Assembly (NCBI GenBank): GCA_964493015.1
Contig: CAZBLU010000025.1
Location: 1 to 23,153, forward strand
Direction: 5' to 3'
DNA length: 23,153 nt
From: Caldimicrobium sp964493015
GTDB taxonomy: Bacteria; Desulfobacterota; Thermodesulfobacteria; Thermodesulfobacteriales; Thermodesulfobacteriaceae
A program made the translations under genes and the position numbers. The notes beneath the pieces are model-generated. The model did no database searches. It saw only the letters and a list, made by a program, of their open reading frames with translations, and was not told the DNA's origin. Position 1 is the stretch's first letter, and every line of letters starts with the position of its first letter. This document shows positions 7,821-15,513 of the stretch, in pieces.

Positions 7821-9524
7821 TTGGGTGAGATAATGACTGGTGCCAAAATGATAGTTGAAGCTCTTAAGAGAGAGGGGGTTGAGGTCATCTTTGGGTATCC
7901 TGGCGGGGCTGTGATTGATATCTATGATGAGCTATACAAAACAAAGGGCCTTCATCATGTCTTAGTTAGACATGAACAGGGTGCAGCCCACGCTGCAGAT
8001 GGTTATGCCCGTTCAACTGGTAAAGTCGGGGTTGCTTTAGTAACTTCTGGACCAGGGGCTACAAACACGGTTACGGGTATAGCTACAGCCTACATGGATT
8101 CTATCCCTGTGGTGATACTCACTGGGCAAGTTCCCACAAAACTTATTGGAAATGACGCTTTTCAAGAGGTTGATACAACTGGTATTACCAGACCAATCAC
8201 TAAACACAACTTTTTAGTGAAAAGAGTGGAAGACTTACCCCGTATTCTTAAAGCAGCCTTTCATATTGCCCGCACAGGAAGGCCTGGTCCAGTTTTAGTC
8301 GACCTTCCCAAGGATGTGCAACAAGCCAAAGGAGAATTTAACTATCCTGAAGAGATACATCTTAGAAGCTACAATCCAACATATGAACCTCACATAAAAC
8401 AAATTGAAAGGGCCTATCAACTTCTGGAAAAGGCAGAAAGACCAGTTTTTCTAATTGGAGGTGGAGTTATTGCTTCTTCAGCTGCTGATGAGGTTAGAGA
8501 ACTTGCAGAAAAACTTAACCTCCCTGTGACCATGACCCTTATGGGGCTTGGAGGCTTCCCAGGGGATCACGAGCAATCCCTTGGGATGCTTGGAATGCAT
8601 GGCACCTATTATGCTAACATGGCTGTGGCTAATTGTGATGTGCTCCTTGCTGTCGGAGCTCGTTTTGATGACAGAGTCACAGGTAGGGTTGATGCCTTTG
8701 CCCCTTCAGCCAAAATAATCCATATTGATATAGATCCCACTTCCATTCAGAAGAATGTCAAGGTGGATGTGCCCATTGTGGGAGACTGTAAAATTTCCCT
8801 ACAAAGGCTACTCCAGGTGGTTAAAGAGGCTGGTAAACCAAAAAAATACTTCAAGGAGAGATTTAAAGACTGGTGGGAACAGATTGATATTTGGAGGCGG
8901 AGATATCCTTTATCTTATCGAGAAGATCCAAATGTTATCAAGCCTCAGTTTGTCATAGAAAAATTATACGAGCTCACTAAGGGCGAAGCTATTATTTGCA
9001 CCGAAGTGGGACAAAACCAAATGTGGACAGCTCAATTTTATAAGTTTAAATATCCTCGCACCTTGATTACTTCAGGTGGTCTTGGCACTATGGGTTTTGG
9101 CTTTCCCGCAGCTATCGGTGCTCAGATGGGGAATCCAGGTAAATTAGTCATAGATATTGCTGGAGATGGCTCTATCCAGATGAACATTCAAGAACTTGCT
9201 ACAGCCATGGATCAACGCTTACCCATTAAAATTATTATTCTTAACAATGGTTATTTAGGCATGGTAAGACAGTGGCAGGAGCTCTTCTATGAAAAGAGGT
9301 ATTCTGCAGTGAAATTTGCTACCATTCCAGACTTTGTTAAAATTGCTGAGGCTTACGGGGCTGTAGGCCTAAGAATAACTAAGCCTCAAGAGGTAGAACC
9401 CACTCTCAAAAAAATCCTCTCCCTTGATAAATTGGTTATACTGGATGTTATTATTGCTCCAGAAGAAGGAGTATTCCCTATGGTGCCAGCTGGCAAAGCC
9501 ACTACTGAAATGATTTTGGTTTAA
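7821..9524 (+). CDS. ilvB: Acetolactate synthase large (catalytic) subunit
   Basis: A 567-residue ThDP-dependent enzyme that joins two pyruvates to acetolactate, or pyruvate and 2-oxobutyrate to acetohydroxybutyrate, the first common step of valine, leucine and isoleucine synthesis. Seen: FGYPGGAVIDIYDEL, the catalytic Glu52 in VRHEQGAAHAADGYAR, SGPGATNTVTGIATAYMDSIP, the FAD/middle domain with LMGLGGFPGDH and ARFDDRVTG, and the ThDP-Mg motif GDG at 448-450 ending in NN at 475-476. Length is standard. The start is a TTG at 7821, supported by AAGGAGG nine bases upstream; the next ATG (7833) would be too far from that site. The regulatory subunit gene follows after 15 bases. ilvC is not in the window. 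Confidence 0.96.
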   Translation: MGEIMTGAKMIVEALKREGVEVIFGYPGGAVIDIYDELYKTKGLHHVLVRHEQGAAHAADGYARSTGKVGVALVTSGPGATNTVTGIATAYMDSIPVVILTGQVPTKLIGNDAFQEVDTTGITRPITKHNFLVKRVEDLPRILKAAFHIARTGRPGPVLVDLPKDVQQAKGEFNYPEEIHLRSYNPTYEPHIKQIERAYQLLEKAERPVFLIGGGVIASSAADEVRELAEKLNLPVTMTLMGLGGFPGDHEQSLGMLGMHGTYYANMAVANCDVLLAVGARFDDRVTGRVDAFAPSAKIIHIDIDPTSIQKNVKVDVPIVGDCKISLQRLLQVVKEAGKPKKYFKERFKDWWEQIDIWRRRYPLSYREDPNVIKPQFVIEKLYELTKGEAIICTEVGQNQMWTAQFYKFKYPRTLITSGGLGTMGFGFPAAIGAQMGNPGKLVIDIAGDGSIQMNIQELATAMDQRLPIKIIILNNGYLGMVRQWQELFYEKRYSAVKFATIPDFVKIAEAYGAVGLRITKPQEVEPTLKKILSLDKLVILDVIIAPEEGVFPMVPAGKATTEMILV

Positions 9525-9539
9525 AGGGAGGCAAGGGAA

Positions 9540-10037
9540 ATGTCTGAGAGAAAATGCACACTTTCTGTTTTAGTAGAGAACACGCCAGGAGCCTTAGCAC
9601 GTATTGCTGGGCTTTTTAGTGGCAGAGGCTTTAATATTGATAGCCTCTGTGTAGCTGAAACCTTAGACCCTACTCTTTCTCACTTAACCTTGGTTACCCG
9701 AGGTGATGACCAGATCATTGAGCAAGTTATCAAACAGCTTAGACGCCTCATTGATGTCTATAAGGTTGTAGATGTAACTGAAGAGGATGACTATGTAGAG
9801 AGGGAAATGGCCCTTATAAAGGTCAGGGCTGAGAAAGAAAATAGAGAAGAGATCTTTAGGATCTGCGAAATCTTCAGATTGAAGATTGTAGATGTAACCC
9901 CAAGAACATATATAATTGAGGTCACTGGTGATAGAAACAAACTTGAAGCTGTCATAGAGTTGCTCCAGCCTATGGGTATAAAGGAAATCGTTAGAACTGG
10001 AACCATTGCTATGAAGAGAGAAAAAAAGAACCTCTGA
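9540..10037 (+). CDS. ilvH: Acetolactate synthase small (regulatory) subunit
   Basis: A 165-residue regulatory subunit. The N-terminal ACT domain is clear: LSVLVENTPGALARIAGLFSGRGFNIDSL (residues about 8-36), followed by TLVTRGDDQIIEQVIKQL, and the C-terminal ferredoxin-like domain with EREMALIKV and a final GIKEIVRTGTIAM. The full length matches the long form (IlvH/IlvN type, about 160 residues), so valine feedback inhibition is plausible. The ribosome site GGGAGG precedes the ATG. It directly follows ilvB and lies 46 bases before transketolase, so the three are likely co-transcribed. Confidence 0.95.
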   Translation: MSERKCTLSVLVENTPGALARIAGLFSGRGFNIDSLCVAETLDPTLSHLTLVTRGDDQIIEQVIKQLRRLIDVYKVVDVTEEDDYVEREMALIKVRAEKENREEIFRICEIFRLKIVDVTPRTYIIEVTGDRNKLEAVIELLQPMGIKEIVRTGTIAMKREKKNL

Positions 10038-10083
10038 GAATAACTAACTTCACCTTTCTTAAGTCAAAAGGAGGATCTCAATC

Positions 10084-12030
10084 ATGCTCAAACTCGATTT
10101 AAGTAGAGAGTCTTTAACTATAGAGGAGATTCGATATTTTGAAGAGGCTTTTAAGAGATGTGCTCGAAGAATTATTTTAGCTACAACTCTTGCTGGGTCA
10201 GGCCATCCAGGAGGCTCGCTTTCTTCTCTTTCCATGTTACTGGTAGTTTATGCCTTAGCGAAAGTTGATCCTAAGAACCCTAAGGCTGAAGATAGGGATA
10301 GAGTAGTGGTAAGTCATGGACATATAAGTCCTGGAGTATATAGTGTCCTCTCGGAATATGGCTTTTTTGACGAAAAGGCCTTTCTTTTAGAGTTTAGGAG
10401 AGCAGGTTCTGCCTTTGCTGGCCATATTGAACAGGCAGTGCCTGGGGTAGAATGGAATACAGGCAATCTTGGTCAAGGCCTATCTGCTGCTTGTGGCATG
10501 GCTAAGGCTCTGAAATTAAAAGGTCTTCCCCGCTGGGTTTTTTGTCTGATGGGGGATGGAGAGCAGCAGAAAGGCCAGGTTATTGAGGCCAGACGCTGGG
10601 CTGTTAAATTCGGCTTAAATAATCTTATTACCCTCATTGACTATAATAAGTTACAAATAGGGGGAAATATTGCCGAAGTAATGCCTCAGAGGATAAAAGA
10701 GGAAATCCTGGCTACTTCCTGGAACCTAATAGAGATCGATGGACACAATTTTCAAGAAATTTATTCAGCCTTACGCAAGGCCTTAAGGGGAGAAGTCCCT
10801 GATCCTACAAAACCTACGGCTATCCTTGCCCATACAGTAATGGGTAAAGGGATCTCCTTTATGGAAAATGATCCAAAATGGCATGGTTCAGCCCTTCCTG
10901 AGGACTTAGCTAAAAGGGCCTTAGAGGAGCTTGGATTTGATCCTAAGGAGCTTGATCTTCTTAAGGAGGAAAGAAGTAGACATGTGGTCTCTTTTCCTCA
11001 CCAACCCCATGACCCTGAACCTGTAGAGATAGAATCCTCAGAGCCAGCACTTTATGGAAGTGAGACAAAAACTGATTGTCGCTCTGCCTATGGTAAGGCC
11101 TTATTAAACTTGGCTAAGAAAAATAATCTTCCTCATCAAAGACCAAAAATACTTGGCCTCACCTGTGATTTGGAACCTTCAGTAAAGATGACAGACTTTA
11201 AAAAATACTCTCCAGAAGCTTTCTTTGAATCTGGAATTCAAGAACATCACACAGCCTCTGTAGCTGGAGCTTTATCTAAAGAAGGCTTTTTAGTCTTTTT
11301 CTCTACCTTTGGGGTCTTTGGCTTAGATGAGGTCTATAATCAGTTAAGACTTAATACCCTTAATAAAACTGCTCTTAAGGTAGTTTGCACCCATCTTGGA
11401 GCAGATGTAGGGGAAGATGGGCCTACCCATCAATGTATTGATTATATAGGTCTGTTATATAACTTGCATGACTTTGAAATATACTTTCCAGCTGATCCTA
11501 ATCAAACAGATCATATTATTAGAACAATAGCCTTAAGGCCAGGTAATATATTTGTAGGTATGGGCAGATCTAAAGTGCCCGTTATTACCAAAGAAGATGG
11601 GTCTCCCTACTTTGGAAAAGAATATGTCTTTGTGCCTGGAAAGGCAGATTGGATCCGTTTCGGAGAAATGGGGGCTCTCCTTTCTTATGGCAACACCATA
11701 GGTGAGGCTATGAAGGCTTGGGAATTGCTTAAGGAAAAGGGAATTAGAGTTAGTCTTCTGAACATAGCTTCCATCAAACCATTACCTGAAGAGGATCTCC
11801 TAAAGGTGAGTGAGCTTAAAAATCTCGTAGTGATAGAAGACCATTATGCAGATACAGGGCTTGGTGCCAAGATTGCCTCTTTTTATGCGCTAAAGGGTAT
11901 AAGAGTTAAACTTAGACTACTTGGCCACAAAAGACCATGCTCCTCTGGTAAGCCCTCTGATTTATTTAAGGCCTCAGGCCTTGATGCCTCTTCCATAGTT
12001 CAAGCTATGGAAAATTTGCTTAATGAGTGA
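10084..12030 (+). CDS. tkt: Transketolase, full length
   Basis: A 648-residue single-chain transketolase, transferring two-carbon units between sugar phosphates with ThDP. The first half has GSGHPGGSLSSLSML, HGHISPGVYS, WNTGNLGQGLSAACGMAKA, the ThDP-Mg motif GDGEQQKGQV and DYNKLQIGG; a loop GKGISFMENDPKWHG carries the expected His. The second half has FESGIQEHHTASVAGAL with the catalytic Glu, FFSTFGVFGLDEVYNQLRL and HLGADVGEDGPTHQ, then the C-terminal transketolase domain. Some bacteria and archaea split this enzyme into two genes; here it is fused. It starts after a strong AAAGGAGG and its last 8 bases overlap tatC. Placement after ilvBH is unusual, though all three enzymes feed on central sugar or pyruvate metabolism and two use ThDP. 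Confidence 0.93.
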   Translation: MLKLDLSRESLTIEEIRYFEEAFKRCARRIILATTLAGSGHPGGSLSSLSMLLVVYALAKVDPKNPKAEDRDRVVVSHGHISPGVYSVLSEYGFFDEKAFLLEFRRAGSAFAGHIEQAVPGVEWNTGNLGQGLSAACGMAKALKLKGLPRWVFCLMGDGEQQKGQVIEARRWAVKFGLNNLITLIDYNKLQIGGNIAEVMPQRIKEEILATSWNLIEIDGHNFQEIYSALRKALRGEVPDPTKPTAILAHTVMGKGISFMENDPKWHGSALPEDLAKRALEELGFDPKELDLLKEERSRHVVSFPHQPHDPEPVEIESSEPALYGSETKTDCRSAYGKALLNLAKKNNLPHQRPKILGLTCDLEPSVKMTDFKKYSPEAFFESGIQEHHTASVAGALSKEGFLVFFSTFGVFGLDEVYNQLRLNTLNKTALKVVCTHLGADVGEDGPTHQCIDYIGLLYNLHDFEIYFPADPNQTDHIIRTIALRPGNIFVGMGRSKVPVITKEDGSPYFGKEYVFVPGKADWIRFGEMGALLSYGNTIGEAMKAWELLKEKGIRVSLLNIASIKPLPEEDLLKVSELKNLVVIEDHYADTGLGAKIASFYALKGIRVKLRLLGHKRPCSSGKPSDLFKASGLDASSIVQAMENLLNE

Positions 12031-12754
12031 AATTATAGAAAAAAAACAACCCTTTCTTGAACATCTCCTTGAGCTTCGTTCGTGTCTTATCAGAGCCTTT
12101 TTTGGTTGGTTAGTAGCCTCAATAGTAGTCTACCTATATACCGATACCATCTTAGAATTTCTTATCAATCCTTTAAGACCTTATCTAACTGGGGAGCCTA
12201 AAGTATATTTCAAAACCCTTCCAGAGGTCTTTTCCAATCAAATAAAGTTAGCAGTAATTCTTGGTTTCATTTTAGGTAGCCCCTATATCATCTATCAGTT
12301 ATGGAAATTTATAGCCCCAGGACTATATCCCCATGAAAAAAGGTGGTTAAAATCAGCCCTTATCCTTAGTTCTTTCTCCTTTCTTGCTGGTGCCTTAACG
12401 GCCTTTTACCTTTTCCTACCCTTCATTCTTAAATTTCTCTATTCCTTTGGCGAGCAATTCCTTACCTTTAAGCCCTATTTAAAGGAATACATTAACTTTC
12501 TCTTGAAAATTTTATTACTCTTTGGTCTCTTTTTTCAAATCCCTTCGGTAATACTTCTAATTTATAAATTAGAGCTTGTCTCTCTTCAACAACTAAAAAA
12601 TTTTAGGCCCTATGCCATAGTTCTCTCCTTTGTTATAGCCAGCATAGCTACAGCGGGATTTGATCCCCTTAACCAGATACTTCTTGCCTTACCCTTGACA
12701 GCTCTCTACGAGATTAGTATAATATTAATTAAGATCAGCAATCTGAGGAGGTAA
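12023..12754 (+). CDS. tatC: Sec-independent (Tat) translocase subunit TatC
   Basis: A 243-residue polytopic membrane protein with six predicted segments. TatC recognises twin-arginine signal peptides and forms the receptor for export of folded proteins. Family signatures are present: FLEHLLELRSCLIRAFF in the N-terminal cytoplasmic part, the periplasmic loop with KVYFKTLPEVFSNQIKLA, and QLWKFIAPGLYPHEKRW with the conserved Glu. The ATG lies inside the end of the transketolase gene (8-base overlap), so translation is coupled. tatA follows 4 bases later. A tatB-like gene is not present, so this is a minimal TatAC arrangement as far as the window shows. Confidence 0.95.
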   Translation: MSEIIEKKQPFLEHLLELRSCLIRAFFGWLVASIVVYLYTDTILEFLINPLRPYLTGEPKVYFKTLPEVFSNQIKLAVILGFILGSPYIIYQLWKFIAPGLYPHEKRWLKSALILSSFSFLAGALTAFYLFLPFILKFLYSFGEQFLTFKPYLKEYINFLLKILLLFGLFFQIPSVILLIYKLELVSLQQLKNFRPYAIVLSFVIASIATAGFDPLNQILLALPLTALYEISIILIKISNLRR

Positions 12755-12758
12755 TTTT

Positions 12759-12986
12759 ATGCCCTTAGGACTTGGCGGTCAAGAATTATTCATAATTCTC
12801 TTTTTGGCTCTCTTAATCTTCGGTGCCAAAAAATTGCCAGAAGTAGGCGCAGGGCTAGGTAAAGGAATTAGATCGTTCAAAGAATCCCTAAGAGAAGCTG
12901 ATGTGAGCGAAGAGATCAAGAAATTAGAAGACACTAAAAAAGAACCTAACCCTGAAAAACAGCTAACTGAGATGAAGAAATCCTAA
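12759..12986 (+). CDS. tatA: Sec-independent (Tat) translocase pore subunit TatA
   Basis: A 75-residue protein with the TatA layout: a short N-terminus (GLGGQELFIILFLALLIFG) with one membrane helix, the FG hinge, an amphipathic helix KKLPEVGAGLGKGIRSFKES and a charged tail. TatA multimers open the passage for folded substrates bound by TatC. The ribosome site GAGGAGG ends 5-6 bases before the ATG. It is the last gene of the plus-strand run that began at 6774; a weak terminator-like hairpin follows. Confidence 0.93.
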   Translation: MPLGLGGQELFIILFLALLIFGAKKLPEVGAGLGKGIRSFKESLREADVSEEIKKLEDTKKEPNPEKQLTEMKKS

Positions 12987-13396
12987 GATGTGATTTATCC
13001 ACGTATTGATCATGTCCTACTAATCACCTTTTTAAGGTTTAATGATTCTTTTATTCACTCCTAATAGGCGTAAGCCTTAGCCTTCATGAAAGGAGGAAGC
13101 ATACCACATAGGGCGTAAGATAGCACACCAAACAGATGCTCCTCCCGATCTTAAAGTAATTTTCCCATCTTATCCACACCATTTAAGTTTTTCCACTTTA
13201 CCTTTTTGAGAATTATAATAAATGTAATATTAGAAGTCACAAATGAAAATTTAAGTTTTTTAAGATTAAAAATTAACTGCAAAAAGAGGCAAAAGCTTTG
13301 CACAATGCATAATTATGTTTGCTCTCAACTCTTGACAAGAAATGAAGACGTTGCAGGGGGAGAACATAAAAATAAAAATATCAGGGAGGTTTTGAT
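12987..13396. other. Intergenic stretch between tatA and the chemoreceptor remnant
   Basis: About 410 bases. No gene is convincing; an open frame at 13206-13439 has no family features and runs into the start of the chemoreceptor. What can be seen: a GTGATT/AATCAC pair at 12990-12995 and 13022-13027 followed by TTTTT at 13029-13033 (weak terminator), a repeated word GGCGTAAG near 13067 and 13110, and two DnaA-box-like 9-mers, TTATCCACG at 12995-13003 and TTATCCACA at 13170-13178. TATAAT occurs near 13214 without a good -35 box. Confidence 0.5.
12990..13033 (+). terminator. Weak terminator-like hairpin after tatA
   Basis: A six-base stem GTGATT/AATCAC with a long 26-base loop, followed by C and five T. 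The long loop makes it a poor intrinsic terminator; it is listed because it sits just after the last gene of a seven-gene run. Confidence 0.25.
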
Positions 13397-14799
13397 ATGT
13401 CGAAAATTGTTAAAAATTTGGACAAATCTCTCGTTTTGAGACTTAAGGTATACCTTATTTTGGGTGCTTGTCTTTTTTTTAGGCTTTGTAGGTTTAGGCA
13501 TGTTTTTGATACCTAAGTTTTATTTTACAAAAAACTTAGCAACACTTAGCAAAAGTATAAAAAGTGGACTTTTGAATGCGCTTAAATTACAAAGAAGGTC
13601 AGATTTATATTTAGGACTTTTATTAGCTAACGATCCTCAAATAAAGGCAATTTACTTAGAACTTAAAAGAGAAGTAAAAGATTTAGGTAAAGTTACGGAA
13701 GAAAATAGAAGCATATATGAAAAATATGGTAAAGAATTAAGACGCTTGGTAGAACAAAAAATAGAAGGCATAGAAAAAGAAATAAAGCATAAACCAAAAA
13801 TACATTTTACTCTACCTAATGCTCGTTCTTTTCTTAGAACATGGAGAAAGCCTGGAGAAGACATTAAACTTGATGATTTGTCTAAATTTCGCTTAACATT
13901 AGTAGCATCTGAAAGGGAAAAAAGAATTATATCGGATTCTATTGAAGGTGAAAGAGATGGATTAATGTATCGAACTATCATTTCTATAATGCATGAAGGC
14001 GAATATTTGGGTGCAATAGATTCGGGAGAAAGACTTGAATTATTTGTAAAAACATTTGCTGAACTAAACAAAAATGTATTAGGATACATCATATTAGCTG
14101 ACAAGAAATATGCAAACATAATGGAGCAAGCTTTAAAGGAAGGAAAAATTAAAGTAATTCCAGAAGGTGTTTTATATGCCAAAGAAAGCAATTGCTGAGA
14201 TAGCTCAGAGGGCACAGGAGAGCACCTCTATCGTAAAAAATACAATACAAAAAGTTAATTTATCCAAGGAAAATGTTGAGGTTTTAAATAGGGCTTGTAA
14301 CGAAATAGAAGAGGTTGTAACTTTCATAACGACTATAGCAGAACAAACTAATCTTCTTGCCCTAAATGCTTCAATTGAAGCAGCTCATGCTGGAAAAGCA
14401 GGCAAAGGTTTTGCTGTAGTAGCAAATGAAGTCAAAGAGTTAGCTAAACGAACTTAAGAAGCTGCCAAAGAAGTGATAAAGAGAATTACTCTACTTCATA
14501 ATAGTAGTAACTTAGTTAAACAAAATGTTGACGATGTAGTAGAATTCATTAAAGCAGTAGAAGATGCTTCAGCTTCAATTGAAGCAGCTGTAGAAGAACA
14601 ATCCGCTGTTGTAAATTCTATTTCAAACTTTGTGTTATCATTAAACGACAAAGTAATGCTTTCAGAAACTCATACACAAGAGATCATTAAAGAAGCAGAT
14701 AAGTTAGCTACCTTAATTGAAACTTTATAAAACATTAGTCAACAGGTGAATGATGTAGCAAAGGAAATCAAAGAAGAAATGAATAAATTTAAAGTATAA
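13397..14799 (+). pseudogene. Methyl-accepting chemotaxis protein, multiply disrupted
   Basis: Start ATG 13397 has a perfect AGGGAGGT site and gives MSKIVKNLDKSLVLRLKVYL leading into the first membrane helix. The T8 run at 13473-13480 has one T too many; after skipping it the frame reads FLGFVGLGMFL and then a periplasmic Cache-type sensor domain (KIHFTLPNARSFLRTW, DDLSKFR, YLGAIDSGERLE) to a stop at 14198. At about 14175 the frame changes and the text jumps straight to the cytoplasmic signalling coil: membrane helix 2 and HAMP are missing. The conserved tip IAEQTNLLALNASIEAAHAGKAGKGFAVVANEVKEL is intact but is followed by in-frame TAA at 14455-14457, then EAAKEV and EEQSAVV, a second TAA at 14728-14730, and the end at 14797-14799. 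Some of this DNA is very AT-rich (17 G/C of 60 in 13621-13680). Known role of the family: sensing ligands for taxis. It cannot work as encoded. Confidence 0.88.
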
Positions 14800-15216
14800 A
14801 GACTAAACAAAACTAAGCAAAAATTACATCAATATGCTATGAAAAGAAGTATTTAAAATGTAAACTTTCTCTTTTGCGTTTACCTGCAATACTTCTCTCC
14901 TAAGGGGCTCGCTTATCCAATTCATCCGTCCTTTAACCCTCCTCTTCTACTGAAATATCTCACTTAACTCTCATTTAAGGCTCCACTTTCTTCTCTCTAC
15001 GATACATCTAAATACTATACAGAACATTTCAAAGCGTCCTTGTCAAATTGGGTTGCTGTATTTATAAGTTCACAATTCCACAGGAAGACCTTAAAAAGTT
15101 TGACACACCAGATGTGAAGAGTTGAAATCAACTATTAGTTATTAAAGTATGAAACCATGATAATGTAGTAATTAGCATAAAAACTTTTAAAGTTATGAAC
15201 CAATAAGTAAAATGCA
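14800..15216. other. Intergenic stretch between the chemoreceptor remnant and dsrD
   Basis: About 420 bases without a gene that I can support on either strand; the frames are full of stops. It contains a large stem-loop at 14845-14896 and a short perfect inverted repeat GTTGA/TCAAC near 15121-15132. A TTGACA lies at 15100-15105 with no matching -10 box at normal spacing. The pyrimidine-rich part at about 14895-15000 may be an old coding remnant but I cannot name it. Confidence 0.5.
14845..14896. repeat. Two-part stem-loop (inverted repeat)
   Basis: Outer arms AGAAGTATT (14845-14853) and AATACTTCT (14888-14896) pair over nine bases. An internal loop of 6 and 4 bases leads to inner arms GTAAAC (14860-14865) and GTTTAC (14878-14883) with a 12-base loop. 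It begins 45 bases after the chemoreceptor remnant. On the minus strand it is followed by TTTTC, so it might act as a second, weak terminator for dsr transcripts; it may instead be the end of a lost mobile element. Confidence 0.6.
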
Positions 15217-15231
15217 GGGGGCTAAGCCCCC
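15213..15231 (-). terminator. Probable intrinsic terminator of the dsrABD operon
   Basis: GGGGGC (15217-15222) and GCCCCC (15226-15231) form a six-pair all-GC stem with a three-base loop, only 8 bases after the dsrD stop codon. Reading the minus strand, the stem is followed by TGCATTTTAC, a weak T tract. Position and stem strength support termination. Confidence 0.65.
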
Positions 15232-15238
15232 ATGGGGT

Positions 15239-15496
15239 TTATTCTTCAGGCTTCTCCATACCAGCTTCTAATCCCATACCTACGCCTGGTAGTCCATACA
15301 TGACTGTGCTACCTGTAGAGAAGTATTCAAGCTTTCCTTCCTTAACCAACTCATTTGCTGCATTCTTGATATCACGAGGATTTGCCTCAGGTATCTCTCT
15401 CTGTAGGTCTTTTAAATAGATCTTGCTTTTCCCACCACCAGCTGCTTTTTTCTGCATAACTTCCATAATTTTTTGCTTAAGAGCTTCTTTGTCCAT
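15239..15496 (-). CDS. dsrD: DsrD, small winged-helix activator of dissimilatory sulfite reductase
   Basis: An 85-residue protein typical of DsrD: helices MDKEALKQKIMEVMQKK, a Lys/Gly loop AAGGGKSKIYLKDLQREIP, then PRDIKNAANELVKEGKLEYFSTGSTVMYGLPG, which is the winged-helix core. DsrD has been shown in other sulfate reducers to increase DsrAB activity on sulfite rather than to bind DNA as first supposed; this is family knowledge. The ATG at 15496 is preferred because AGAGGTG lies seven bases upstream; an in-frame GTG at 15505 overlaps that site. It follows dsrB by 17 bases and is the last gene before a GC-rich terminator. DsrD is found mainly in reductive-type Dsr operons, so the operon should run in the sulfite-reducing direction. 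The C-terminal extension after GMGLEAG is acidic. Confidence 0.93.
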   Translation of the reverse strand: MDKEALKQKIMEVMQKKAAGGGKSKIYLKDLQREIPEANPRDIKNAANELVKEGKLEYFSTGSTVMYGLPGVGMGLEAGMEKPEE

Positions 15497-15513
15497 ATTC
15501 AACACCTCTCATG

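Noticed and set aside
12995..13178. Replication origin
   Set aside because: Only two DnaA-like boxes, no AT-rich unwinding cluster with repeats, and no dnaA, dnaN or gidA nearby.
13206..13439. Open frame of 77 codons before the chemoreceptor
   Set aside because: No ribosome site, no family features, and it overlaps the well-supported start of the chemoreceptor at 13397 in another frame.
13652..14215. Minus-strand open frame of 187 codons across the chemoreceptor
   Set aside because: It is antisense to the recognisable Cache-domain sequence, is rich in Ser and Leu as expected for a shadow, and has no family features.
2216..14730. Recoding of TAA, or selenocysteine/pyrrolysine use, to explain the broken genes
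   Set aside because: TAA is the normal stop of intact genes here, and selenocysteine or pyrrolysine use TGA or TAG. Frameshifts accompany the stops.
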